Below are positions 35,567 through 44,065 of a stretch of 64,000 bases of DNA, one piece after another. A program made the position numbers and the translations under genes. How positions within the stretch are numbered: position 1 is the stretch's first letter; every line of letters starts with the position of its first letter. The notes under the pieces are model-generated. The model worked only from the letters and a program-made list of their open reading frames with translations. It did not search any database and was not told where the DNA came from. The stretch comes from Chondromyces crocatus (GTDB lineage: Bacteria; Myxococcota_A; Polyangia; Polyangiales; Polyangiaceae): assembly GCF_001189295.1 (NCBI RefSeq), contig NZ_CP012159.1, positions 9,160,501-9,224,500 on the forward strand, written 5' to 3'.

Positions 35567-36751
35567 ATGCCCAAGCTCCGTATCGTGCACACGGTCAGCA
35601 GCCTTCAAGGTGGAGGCATGGAGCACTTCGTGCTGCGTCTCGTGGAGGTGCAGCGGCAGCAGGGGCACGACGCCTCGATCCTCGCGTTGCGCCCGGGGCC
35701 GCTGGAGGATCTCGCGCGGGAGCGGGGGCTGCCGGCGACGGTGCTCCAGGGGAACAAGATCGAGCGGCTGGCGCGCGCGGCGGCGGCGTTCGGCGTGGCG
35801 CGGCCGCAGATCATCCACGCGCACAACCCGACGTCGCTGCACTACGCGACGCTGGGGAAGCTGATCACGCGGTCGCGGCTGGTGTACACGGATCACGCGC
35901 AGACGCGCGGGATCATCCGGGTGCCGTCGCAGTACGAGTGGCGGCAGGCCGATGCGGTGGTGGGGTGCTCGCAGGACACGGCCGATCGGTGCGGTGCGGT
36001 CGGGGTGGTCGACGAGATCACGGCGATCCATAACGGGATCGAGATCCCGCCCGCGAAGAAGACGCGGGAGCAGGTGCGGTCGGAGCTGAAGCTCGGGAAC
36101 GAGTACGTGGGGATCTTCCCGGCGGCGTTCCACCGGGTGAAGGGGCACGATGTGCTGCTGCGGGCCCTGGCGATCCTGCGCGACGAGGACCTGGAGCTGA
36201 CGGCGACGGCCGATCCGCGGATGTCGGAGACGCGGGTGCGGGTGCTGGTGGCCGGCGACGGGGACGAGCGGGATCGGATCCACGCGCTGGCGAAGGAGCT
36301 GAAGCTCGGGCCGGAGTGGGTGACGTTCCTGGGCTTCCGGAAGGACGTGCCGGACCTGCTGGCCGGGATGGATTTCTTCGTGCTGCCGTCGCGGATGGAG
36401 GGGCTGCCGCTGAGCATCCTGGAGGCGATGGCGCGAGAGCTGCCGGTGGTCGTGACGCCGGTGGGCGGGGTGCCGGAGGTGGTGACCGACGACGTGCACG
36501 GGCTGGTGGTGCCGGTGGACGATCCGCGGGCGCTGGCCGAGGCGATCGGGCGGCTGGCGGAGGATCCGCAGGTGGGCAAGGCGATGGGACAGCGCGGGAA
36601 GCGGCGCGTGGAAGAGGACTTCTCGTTCTCGAAGATGGCGCGCAAGTACGAGGATCTCTACCTGCGGGTGCTGGAGTCGCCGCGGATCGGGCTGGCTGGG
36701 CGGCGCGCGACGGGAAGTAGCGCGGGCTCCGAGCGAGGGTCCGCGACGTGA
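35567..36751 (+). CDS. GT4-family glycosyltransferase
   Basis: 394 residues with the GT-B fold of family GT4: N-terminal LRIVHTVSSLQGGGMEHFVL (Gly-rich acceptor side), C-terminal donor site with GFRKDVPDLLAGMDFFVLPS and EGLPLSILEAMARELPVVVT, including the conserved E-x7-E motif. It would transfer a nucleotide-activated sugar to a lipid or polysaccharide intermediate. The gene overlaps the next one by 4 bp (GTGA), so they form a two-gene unit. The substrate sugar is not predictable. ATG at 35567. Confidence 0.94.
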   Translation: MPKLRIVHTVSSLQGGGMEHFVLRLVEVQRQQGHDASILALRPGPLEDLARERGLPATVLQGNKIERLARAAAAFGVARPQIIHAHNPTSLHYATLGKLITRSRLVYTDHAQTRGIIRVPSQYEWRQADAVVGCSQDTADRCGAVGVVDEITAIHNGIEIPPAKKTREQVRSELKLGNEYVGIFPAAFHRVKGHDVLLRALAILRDEDLELTATADPRMSETRVRVLVAGDGDERDRIHALAKELKLGPEWVTFLGFRKDVPDLLAGMDFFVLPSRMEGLPLSILEAMARELPVVVTPVGGVPEVVTDDVHGLVVPVDDPRALAEAIGRLAEDPQVGKAMGQRGKRRVEEDFSFSKMARKYEDLYLRVLESPRIGLAGRRATGSSAGSERGSAT

Positions 36752-37932
36752 GGGTGCTGGTCCTGACGCAGCACTATCCGTCACGGCGGGAGCCGACCGT
36801 CGCGCCGTGGAGTCAGCAGACGTACCGCGCCCTCGCCCGTCACTGCGAGGTGCGGCTGGTGGCGCCGATCGCGTGGTGGGCGCGGGCGCGCGAGGCGCCG
36901 CTGGAGCTGATCCGGGCGCCGCGCGAGGCGCACACGGGGATCGAGGCGGTGTTCCCGAGCTACTGGTCGGTGCCGAAGATGCCGCAGCTCCACGCGACGG
37001 CGGTGTTCCACTCGCTGCGGCCCTTGCTGTCGGAGATGCGCAAGGAGTTCCCCTGGGATGTGCTGCTGGCAGCGTGGGCTTACCCGGACACGGCAGCGGC
37101 GGCGCGCTTCGCCGACGAGTACCGGACGCCGCTGGTGACGACGGTGCTGGGGAGCGATGTGAACGAGGCGGCGAACTGGCCGGCGCTGCGGCCGCAGATC
37201 GCGCGCGCGCTGCAACGGTGCCAGACGGTGATCGCGGTGAGCGCGGCGCTCGGGGAGCGGGTGGAGGAGCTGGGGGTGCCGCACGAGCGGGTGGCGGTGC
37301 TGCACAACGCGGTCGATGGGGCACGGTTCACGCCGCAGGAGAAGGGGCCGGAGCGCGCGCGCCTGGGGGTGCCGGAGGGGGTGAAGCTGGTGCTCTACGC
37401 GGGCTACCACCTGCCGGAGAAGGGGGTGGACGTGCTGATCGAGGCGATGGGTCGCCTGGACCAGATGGGGCGAAAGGACATCCACCTGCTGACCGTCGGT
37501 GGAGGGCCGCTGCTGGAGCCGCTGAAGGCGCGGGCGGCTGCGCTGGGGCTGGGGGAGCGGGTGCGGTTGCTCGGGTGGGCGCTGCCGAAGGACATCCCCG
37601 GGTACATGGCGGCGTGCGATGTGTTCTGCTTGCCGAGCCGGCGCGAGGGGTGCCCGAACGTGGTGCTGGAGGCGCTGGCTTCGGGGCGGCCCGTGGTGGC
37701 GTCGCGCGTGGGCGGGGTGCCCGAGCTGGTGCGAGAAGGCGACGGGGGGAGCGGGGTCCTGGTGCCGTCGGAGGATCCGGAGGCGCTGGCGAAGGCACTC
37801 GCGGAGGCGGCGGATCGGTCGTGGGATCCCGAGGCGCTGCGCGGGACGGTGGAGTCGCTGTCGTGGAATGACGTGGGGGATCGGTACTGGGCGATCCTTC
37901 AGGACGCCTGTCGGCGGTTCGCGCGGCGGTAG
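36748..37932 (+). CDS. GT4-family glycosyltransferase
   Basis: 394 residues, second GT-B enzyme of the pair. Visible elements are the N-terminal LVLTQHYPSRREPTVAPWSQ, VTTVLGSDVNEAANWP, LYAGYHLPEKGVDVLIEAMG and the donor-binding GYMAACDVFCLPSRREGCPN followed by VVLEALASGRPVVASRVGG. GTG at 36748 overlaps the preceding TGA, indicating translational coupling. The pair probably adds consecutive sugars in envelope or exopolysaccharide synthesis, possibly with the flippase or kinase nearby. Confidence 0.94.
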   Translation: MRVLVLTQHYPSRREPTVAPWSQQTYRALARHCEVRLVAPIAWWARAREAPLELIRAPREAHTGIEAVFPSYWSVPKMPQLHATAVFHSLRPLLSEMRKEFPWDVLLAAWAYPDTAAAARFADEYRTPLVTTVLGSDVNEAANWPALRPQIARALQRCQTVIAVSAALGERVEELGVPHERVAVLHNAVDGARFTPQEKGPERARLGVPEGVKLVLYAGYHLPEKGVDVLIEAMGRLDQMGRKDIHLLTVGGGPLLEPLKARAAALGLGERVRLLGWALPKDIPGYMAACDVFCLPSRREGCPNVVLEALASGRPVVASRVGGVPELVREGDGGSGVLVPSEDPEALAKALAEAADRSWDPEALRGTVESLSWNDVGDRYWAILQDACRRFARR

Positions 37933-37968
37933 CGAACTGCGGGGCTCCTGGGGGGGAGCTCACGCGCT

Positions 37969-39324
37969 TCAGAAAACGTCGTCGGTCTGGTCGGGGATGG
38001 GCTGGCCGGCCTCGTCCAGGCAAGCGACGGGAGCGCCTTTGAGGTCCTTGCAGGCGGTCGTGGAGCAGGGGTAGCCGGCTTCGTCGCGCGGCTTCGGGGC
38101 GAGGAACATGGGGTTCACGAGCCAGCGTCCGCCGAGGTTGCGGTAGGCGTTGCACATGATCTCGGGCTTGTTGCGGTTCACGACGAGCTTCGAGGCGGTG
38201 GCGTCCTGAAGGAACGTGATGTCGGTGTCGGCGTCGCCGGCGCCGAAGGCGGGGCGCTTCTTCGGGTCGGCGTTCTTGCCAAGGGCGGTCGGGCCGGTGT
38301 CGCCGTAGATGACCTTGTTGATCCAGCAGCGCTTGCCTTCGATGTAGGTGATGAGGCTGTTGCCGGTGAAGGAGCCCTGGCCGTCGTTGCTGCCGTCGGG
38401 GATCGGGCCGCAGCCTTGCAGGTTGGCGGTGAGGCGCCCTTCGGCGTCGGGGACGAGGCGGACGCCGATCACCCGCTCGGCAGGGATGCCGACGCGCTCG
38501 GCGAAGACCTCGACCACGGGCTGGGGGGAGGCGGAGACGACCCACACGGCGATGTCGCGCTGCTGGAGGACGTGGATCAGGTCGCGGATGGGGTCGTAGA
38601 TGCGCAAGGCGGCAGTGAGGTCGGCGCGGGAGCCGACCTGCTGGGTGGCGTCGAGGTCGGCGGCGAGGGCTTCGTCGATGGCGGCCGTGGCGAACGCGGC
38701 GATCTCCGCAGGGCGGTAGCCGGCCTGGAGCTGGGTCAGCCAGGCGTAGGCGGGCTCGATCCAGCGGTGGTTGTACTCCGAGAAGGCAGGGGCGCCGCCC
38801 GGGGTCTTGCTGCCGGTGTACACGCTCAGGATGGCGTCGGCGCAGGCGGTCGAGGTGCTGGTCGGCAAGGGCTTTCCGGCCTCGGCGAGGGCGCCACAGG
38901 CGGTGTCGAGGGCAGTGGTGGCGGCCTCGGTCAGGAAGCCGCTGGTGAGCGCCCAGTTCTTGCCAGGGGGCTGGAGGATGCGGTCGTGGCGGAGCATCCA
39001 GAACATGGTCGCGTCGCCGACGTCGTTCTTGATGACGGTGTTGTCCCAGTCGAAGACCGCGACGGGAGGGTGTGCCGGGTCGTGGGCAGCACCGCCACGC
39101 CCGTGTTCCGCGAGGAAGGCGTCGAGGTGCTGTCGGTTGTCGCCGTACCAGTCGAGGTTCGGATCCAGGCTCGGCAGGGGCTTGCCGTCCGGACCCATGG
39201 CCGCTCCGCTCGAGCCGCTGCCCGAAGCGCATCCGCTCACGAAGGCGACGAGGGCGAGCAGGGGCGTCAGGGTCGAGAGGGGCGATGGCCACAGCGAGGA
39301 GCGGCGGGAGGGCAGGCGCTGCAT
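37969..39324 (-). CDS. HAD-superfamily phosphatase-like lipoprotein
   Basis: 451 residues. The signal peptide ends at VAFVSGCAS (lipidated Cys32), so the protein is extracytoplasmic. HAD motif I is VFDWDNTVIKND (D92-x-D94-x-T96), motif II-like VWVVSASPQP, and motif IV-like FGAGDADTDITFL. The arrangement is that of phosphoserine-phosphatase-like HADs with a helical cap. HAD enzymes are mostly cytoplasmic, so a secreted lipoprotein form is less usual; it might dephosphorylate nutrients outside the cell. The C-terminus has extra cysteines (CSTTACKD). ATG at 39324. Confidence 0.87.
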   Translation of the reverse strand: MQRLPSRRSSLWPSPLSTLTPLLALVAFVSGCASGSGSSGAAMGPDGKPLPSLDPNLDWYGDNRQHLDAFLAEHGRGGAAHDPAHPPVAVFDWDNTVIKNDVGDATMFWMLRHDRILQPPGKNWALTSGFLTEAATTALDTACGALAEAGKPLPTSTSTACADAILSVYTGSKTPGGAPAFSEYNHRWIEPAYAWLTQLQAGYRPAEIAAFATAAIDEALAADLDATQQVGSRADLTAALRIYDPIRDLIHVLQQRDIAVWVVSASPQPVVEVFAERVGIPAERVIGVRLVPDAEGRLTANLQGCGPIPDGSNDGQGSFTGNSLITYIEGKRCWINKVIYGDTGPTALGKNADPKKRPAFGAGDADTDITFLQDATASKLVVNRNKPEIMCNAYRNLGGRWLVNPMFLAPKPRDEAGYPCSTTACKDLKGAPVACLDEAGQPIPDQTDDVF

Positions 39325-39467
39325 GAGGCCAACGTGTCCGAAGGGGGGTGCCGCGTCCAGACGTCGCGCACCTCACGTCGCGAAGGCGCACGCAGCGATC
39401 CGCGGGTCGCTCGGAAAGAACGTCAGGAACGGGAGGCGGCGCTCTGCGCTACCTTGCTCGCCACCCG

Positions 39468-40736
39468 ATGAAGATCACGCTCCTCGCCCTCGGCAGCCGT
39501 GGCGACGTGCAGCCTGCCGTCGCTCTCGGCAAGGGACTCGCTGCCCATGGTCACGCGGTCCGCATCCTCGCTGGCACGAACTTCCACCCCTGGATACAGG
39601 CGCACGGCCTCCAGACGGCCGACTCGACCGTCGACACGGAGGTGATGATGCAGACCGAGCTGGGGATCACCTGGGCCGAGCGCGGCACCAACCCCTTCGT
39701 TACCAGCAAGACGGTGGCGCAGCTCCACGAGCGTTTCGGGGACGCGCTGGCCGACGACATGGTGCGCGCCTCGGAGGACGCGGAGGTCATCCTGAGCAGC
39801 TTCACGTCGTCCATGCACGCCACCGCCATCGCGGCGGCGACCGGCGCGGTCCACATCAGCGCGATGCTCCAGCCTTCCCCGCTGGCGACGCGCCATGGGC
39901 CCGCCTCGATGGCGGCGGTGTCGCCGCGCGGTGACAGCGTGCTCAACCTGCTCTTCAGCAAGCTCGTCGTCGAGCCGACGCTGTGGAGCATGACCGGCCC
40001 CGTCTTCAACCGGCTGCGCAACAAGCTCGACCTCCCCCAGCAAGGCCGGAAGGAAGCCATCGCGACGCTCCGGCGCACGCCGACCGTGTTCGGGTGCAGT
40101 CCGCACCTGGTCCCCCGCGCGCCGGACTGGCCCGAGAACTGGCAGCTCGCGGGGTTCTGGTTTCTCGACGAGCCCGAGGCGTACCAGCCCCCGGAGGCCC
40201 TCGTCCGCTTCCTGGAGGCCGGAGAGCCCCCGATCTGCATCGGCTTCGGGAGCATGCCGGCGCGCGATCCCAAGGCGCTGACCCACATGATCCTCGACGC
40301 GCTGGCCCAGAGCGGGCGGCGCGCGATCCTGCTGTCGGGCTGGGCAGGCCTCGGTGGGGTCACGCTCCCGGAGACCGTCTTCCGCCTCGATTCAGCCCCT
40401 CACGGCTGGCTGTTTCCACGGGTCGCGGCGGTGGTCACGCACGGCGGCGCCGGGACGATCGCGGCCAGCTTGCGCGCAGGTCGACCGACCGTGACCGTCC
40501 CTCATCTCGGCGATCAGCTCTACTGGGGTCGCCGCATCGCCGAGCTGGGGGTCGGTCCCGAGCCCATCCCCCGGCCGAAGCTGCGTGCATCGAGGCTCGC
40601 CACAGCGCTCGCAGCCGTCAGCGACAGGGACATGATGCGGCGCGCCGCGGAGCTCGGAGAGAAGCTCCGCGCCGAGGAGGGGGTGGCGACGGGTGTGGCG
40701 ATGATCGAGAAGCTCGTCGCAGACCACAGACGCTGA
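39468..40736 (+). CDS. GT1-family glycosyltransferase (UGT / sterol-glucosyltransferase-like)
   Basis: 422 residues of the GT-B family GT1. N-terminal LLALGSRGDVQPAVALGKGL, central FGCSPHLVPRAPDWPENWQL, LSGWAGLGG, and the donor-binding signature VTHGGAGTIAASLRAGRPTV followed by PHLGDQLYWGRRIAELGVGP. Members glycosylate lipids, sterols or secondary metabolites. It is unlike the GT4 pair upstream. Divergent from the HAD lipoprotein with a 143-bp gap. ATG at 39468; longer in-frame versions lack family character. Confidence 0.93.
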   Translation: MKITLLALGSRGDVQPAVALGKGLAAHGHAVRILAGTNFHPWIQAHGLQTADSTVDTEVMMQTELGITWAERGTNPFVTSKTVAQLHERFGDALADDMVRASEDAEVILSSFTSSMHATAIAAATGAVHISAMLQPSPLATRHGPASMAAVSPRGDSVLNLLFSKLVVEPTLWSMTGPVFNRLRNKLDLPQQGRKEAIATLRRTPTVFGCSPHLVPRAPDWPENWQLAGFWFLDEPEAYQPPEALVRFLEAGEPPICIGFGSMPARDPKALTHMILDALAQSGRRAILLSGWAGLGGVTLPETVFRLDSAPHGWLFPRVAAVVTHGGAGTIAASLRAGRPTVTVPHLGDQLYWGRRIAELGVGPEPIPRPKLRASRLATALAAVSDRDMMRRAAELGEKLRAEEGVATGVAMIEKLVADHRR

Positions 40737-40763
40737 CGAGGAGCGCCGGGGGCCGCTGTCGGC

Positions 40764-41891
40764 TCAGGCGACGCAGGGCGGCGGCGTGAGGCGGTGGTCG
40801 CGGAAGTCGTAGGGATTGCCGCTCTTCCCTTCGAGGGCGGCGATCGCGATGTTGTACATCTCGCGCGCCGTCACGTAGTGGAGCACCCACTCCTTGCCGT
40901 CGTTGTAGCGGCTGGTCAGCTCGCGGTGGAGCATGTGGCCGTGCTCGCCGAGGAGGGGGCCGGCCTGGTACTCGGGGGCGCCGTGCGCGTAGACTTTCAC
41001 GAAGACCCACTCGGGGCGCCCCTGGACGTGGATGTTCTGCGCGACCCAGTTCTTCACGCGCTCGGGGGTGGGGGGATCGGAGGGCTGGAGGCCGCTGTAC
41101 TCCAGGCGCACGGCCATCTCGCCAGGGCGCTTGGTGAGGCAGAGAGGGCCCTCGATCATGAGGATGCGGTCGTCCATCACCTCGCCCACCCTGGCGCGCA
41201 CGCCGCTCTCGTAGGCGCGGCGGCGAGCGAGGTCGCCGGTGGGCCAGTAGATCTGGTTCACGATGTTCGGCTGGGACTCGTCGGGGGCCGAGGGGAAGGT
41301 GAAGTCGGCGTAGCAGCCCGTCTCGAAGAGGAGGGGGATCTCGTCGTCGACGCCGCAGGCCGAGCCGTCCTTGCGGGAGTTGGCGAGGCACCAGTTGCCG
41401 TGGATGAAGGCGTAGCGGGCGCGGCCGGTGACGTCGCGGGAGAAGTGGCCGTGACGGCCGATCTCCTCGATGTAGCGGTTGAGATCGGCGCGGAGCTTCT
41501 CGGTGGTGTCGCCGTCGTGGTGGAGGTGGAACTCGACCTCGCCGAGGCCGGCGCGCGCGAGATCGGCCAGGGCGTCCATCCACTCGGGGACGTACTGCTC
41601 GCCCGGGAAGAAGAACGAGTGACGGGGGTGCCGGCCGTCGGCGTCGACGTACGCCTTCGCCAGCGCGGGGTAGCCGTCGGTCCACGCTTTCACGCGGGCG
41701 TCGCCCACCTCGCGGCTGGCGTTCTCCCACCCCGGCTCCCAGTGGTCGCAGACGGCGAACAGGAGATGCCGCGGTCCGTCCACGCGGGGGGCCCGCGCGC
41801 TCTCCATGAGATGGCGCGCATACCCGCCCAGCCAGGTGTGCAGGTTCTTGTCCTTGAGTCGCTCGAACTGACGCTGAAGGGTGCCCAACAT
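40764..41891 (-). CDS. Conserved hypothetical protein, polysaccharide-deacetylase-like
   Basis: 375 residues. I do not recognise a named family with certainty, but the order of elements (HLLFAVCDHWEPGW near the N-terminus, VEFHLHHDGDTTEKL, YAFIHGNWCLANSRKDGSAC, CGVDDEIPLLFETGCYADFT) looks like a NodB-type polysaccharide deacetylase barrel: an early Asp, a later His/His-x-Asp pair and the VDDEIP strand. No signal peptide or membrane segment. The neighbouring glycosyltransferases support a glycan role. ATG at 41891 follows a purine-poor leader; start moderately sure. Confidence 0.62.
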   Translation of the reverse strand: MLGTLQRQFERLKDKNLHTWLGGYARHLMESARAPRVDGPRHLLFAVCDHWEPGWENASREVGDARVKAWTDGYPALAKAYVDADGRHPRHSFFFPGEQYVPEWMDALADLARAGLGEVEFHLHHDGDTTEKLRADLNRYIEEIGRHGHFSRDVTGRARYAFIHGNWCLANSRKDGSACGVDDEIPLLFETGCYADFTFPSAPDESQPNIVNQIYWPTGDLARRRAYESGVRARVGEVMDDRILMIEGPLCLTKRPGEMAVRLEYSGLQPSDPPTPERVKNWVAQNIHVQGRPEWVFVKVYAHGAPEYQAGPLLGEHGHMLHRELTSRYNDGKEWVLHYVTAREMYNIAIAALEGKSGNPYDFRDHRLTPPPCVA

Positions 41892-42085
41892 GGTGATCCG
41901 GCGCCGGCCGCGGCCTGAAGCGGACAGCGAACACCCTTTGTAGCACGGCTCTCTGCCAGGGCGGCGGCTCGGCCCTCCCGGCTCGTGGCGTCCGGTTCTT
42001 CCTGGTCGGTGATACGATCCGACGTCGCGGGCGCTGCGCACTGCAAGGTGTGGAGGAGCCCCGCCGTTCCCGGAGAGGAAGCGCG

Positions 42086-44065
42086 ATGAACGAGTGGCTG
42101 GTCGAAGGTGCGGGCAACCGCAAGGCGTTCGAGGATCTGCTCGAAGCGCTCCGCCCCGCGGGCAACGGCGGCCACACGACGGGAGGCGCGCTGGCGCTGG
42201 TGGGCGCGGGGTCGAGCGCGCGGGTGCGTTACCCGCTCTGGGGGGGGTTGCTCGATCGGATGGCGACCACCGTCCTCGAGAACGATCCGATGGCCGAGGC
42301 CAAGCTGGAGGCGCTGAAGGGCGAGCCGGATCTGCTCTGGCGCGCGGAGGAGTACCGGCGGCTCCTGGGGCCCGATCTGTTCACCGCCCTGATCCGGCAG
42401 GTCTTCGGCCCCGAGGAGGCACCGCACGACGAGTTCCACGAGGACCTGGTGCGGCTGCCCTTCCGGCACATCCTGACGACGAACTACGACGCCGTGCTGG
42501 AGCAGGCGCACACGGCGGCGTTCCATCGGCCCCGGGCGGTGGCCGTGACCTGGAGCGAGGCGTCGAACCTGCGCGAGATCATCCAGCGAATCGGGGATCC
42601 GACGTACGGGCGGCGGTACGTGTACCTGCACGGTCGCTTCGACGCGCCGGACGCGATCGTGCTGACGGAGCACGACTACACGCAGCGGTACACGCGGCAG
42701 AGCGATACGTGGCCGAAGCTGTTCACGCTGCTGGCGGCACAGCGGGTGGTGTCGATCGGGTTCTCGCTGAGCGATCTGGATCTGATGGCGGTGTTCCGCG
42801 AGGTGAAGGCGCTGATGGGACCCGGGGACCCGCGGCACTTCGCGATCCTGCCGCACGAGGGGGAGACGGAGTCGGGCGCGGCGCGGCAGCGGCTGCAGGG
42901 GCGCTACGGGATCCGGCCGGTGTTCTACCGGCAGGACGCGACGCACCAGGGGCTTCCGGCGCTGGTGCGGGCCCTGGTCGTGGCGCTGGCACCACCCCGG
43001 CCCTCGATGGCGCCGGAGCCGGTCACCCCCAGCGTGCGACCGCCGCCCGAACCGCTGCCGCCCAAGGCAGGCTACGATCCGCTCTGCTACGTGCGGCAGC
43101 CGGCGGTGGAGCGGCGCGTGAGCTCGGGTCTGGCCGAAGCGGGGAGCCCGGTGGTGGTGCTCGGCCCAGCCCGGTCGGGGAAGACGGCGCTGCTCCGGCA
43201 CGTGCTCGGGGACGCGGTGCGCGCCGATCAGGCGGCCGGGAAGCAGAGCCGCAGCGTGCTGATCGAGCTGTCGACGTTCGGTCCCGAGGCGCAGGTGTCC
43301 TACGAGGATTTCCTGTACGAGCTGGCGTCACGGATCGTGGAGGGGGTGGAGGGGGACGAGGGGTGGCTCGATGATGCCTGGGGGCGGCCAGGGACACCCG
43401 CGCGACGGGTCACGTGGCTGCTGAGGACGCACGTGCTCCACACGGTCACCGAGCGGCTGCTGCTCGCGATCGAGTCCGCCGATCAGCTCTCGCGCTTCGG
43501 GTTCTGGGAGAGCGTGCTGGGGTTGCTGCGCGCGTGGGCGCAGGAGTGCAACGCGCCGTGGAACCGGCTGCGCATCGCGATCGCCGTGTCCACCGAGCCC
43601 ACGCTGATGAAGGAGGAGATCCACCGCTCGCCCTTCTTCAATGCCGCCACCCTCGTCCGCATCGACGATCTGGACGAGGGGCAGATCGAGGAGCTGACCC
43701 GGCACTACCGGCTGCGCTGGACGGCCGCGGAGCGGGCGACGCTGGTGGGGCTCGTGGGCGGGCACCCGTACCTCTTGCGGTTGGCCCTGTACGAGGCGGC
43801 GCTGCACGGGACGAGCGCGCGGCGCATCGTCGAGGAGGCGGCCGACGGGGGTGGGATCTTCCGCGACTTCCTCGATCAGCTCCGCCGGAAGCTCGATCCG
43901 GAGCTGCTCGCGGCGCTCTGCGGGGTGCTCCAGGGGAGCACGGCGAAGCTGCACCCGGATGTCGAGGACCGGCTGCGCAGCGCGGGCCTGCTCCAGAGTC
44001 AGGCAGGGGTCCACCGCGTCCGCTATCCGCTTTATGAAGCGTACTTCCGCCGGCTGTGCTCATGA
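42086..44065 (+). CDS. SIR2-domain NTPase protein (first gene of candidate defence pair)
   Basis: 659 residues. The N-terminal half is a SIR2-like (SIR2_2) NAD-binding domain: LALVGAGSS, TTNYDAVLEQA with Asn133, catalytic-type HGRFDAPDAIVLTEHDY with His182, and VVSIGFSLSDLDLM. After a Pro-rich linker (about 305-330) comes a P-loop NTPase: Walker A GPARSGKT (360-367), a Walker B-like LLLAIESADQLS, and C-terminal winged-helix-like segments. SIR2 domains in phage-defence proteins cleave NAD+, giving abortive infection. ATG at 42086 has GGAGAGGAAG upstream and is clearly the start. The stop overlaps the next ATG (ATGA), so both proteins are made together. Confidence 0.9.
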   Translation: MNEWLVEGAGNRKAFEDLLEALRPAGNGGHTTGGALALVGAGSSARVRYPLWGGLLDRMATTVLENDPMAEAKLEALKGEPDLLWRAEEYRRLLGPDLFTALIRQVFGPEEAPHDEFHEDLVRLPFRHILTTNYDAVLEQAHTAAFHRPRAVAVTWSEASNLREIIQRIGDPTYGRRYVYLHGRFDAPDAIVLTEHDYTQRYTRQSDTWPKLFTLLAAQRVVSIGFSLSDLDLMAVFREVKALMGPGDPRHFAILPHEGETESGAARQRLQGRYGIRPVFYRQDATHQGLPALVRALVVALAPPRPSMAPEPVTPSVRPPPEPLPPKAGYDPLCYVRQPAVERRVSSGLAEAGSPVVVLGPARSGKTALLRHVLGDAVRADQAAGKQSRSVLIELSTFGPEAQVSYEDFLYELASRIVEGVEGDEGWLDDAWGRPGTPARRVTWLLRTHVLHTVTERLLLAIESADQLSRFGFWESVLGLLRAWAQECNAPWNRLRIAIAVSTEPTLMKEEIHRSPFFNAATLVRIDDLDEGQIEELTRHYRLRWTAAERATLVGLVGGHPYLLRLALYEAALHGTSARRIVEEAADGGGIFRDFLDQLRRKLDPELLAALCGVLQGSTAKLHPDVEDRLRSAGLLQSQAGVHRVRYPLYEAYFRRLCS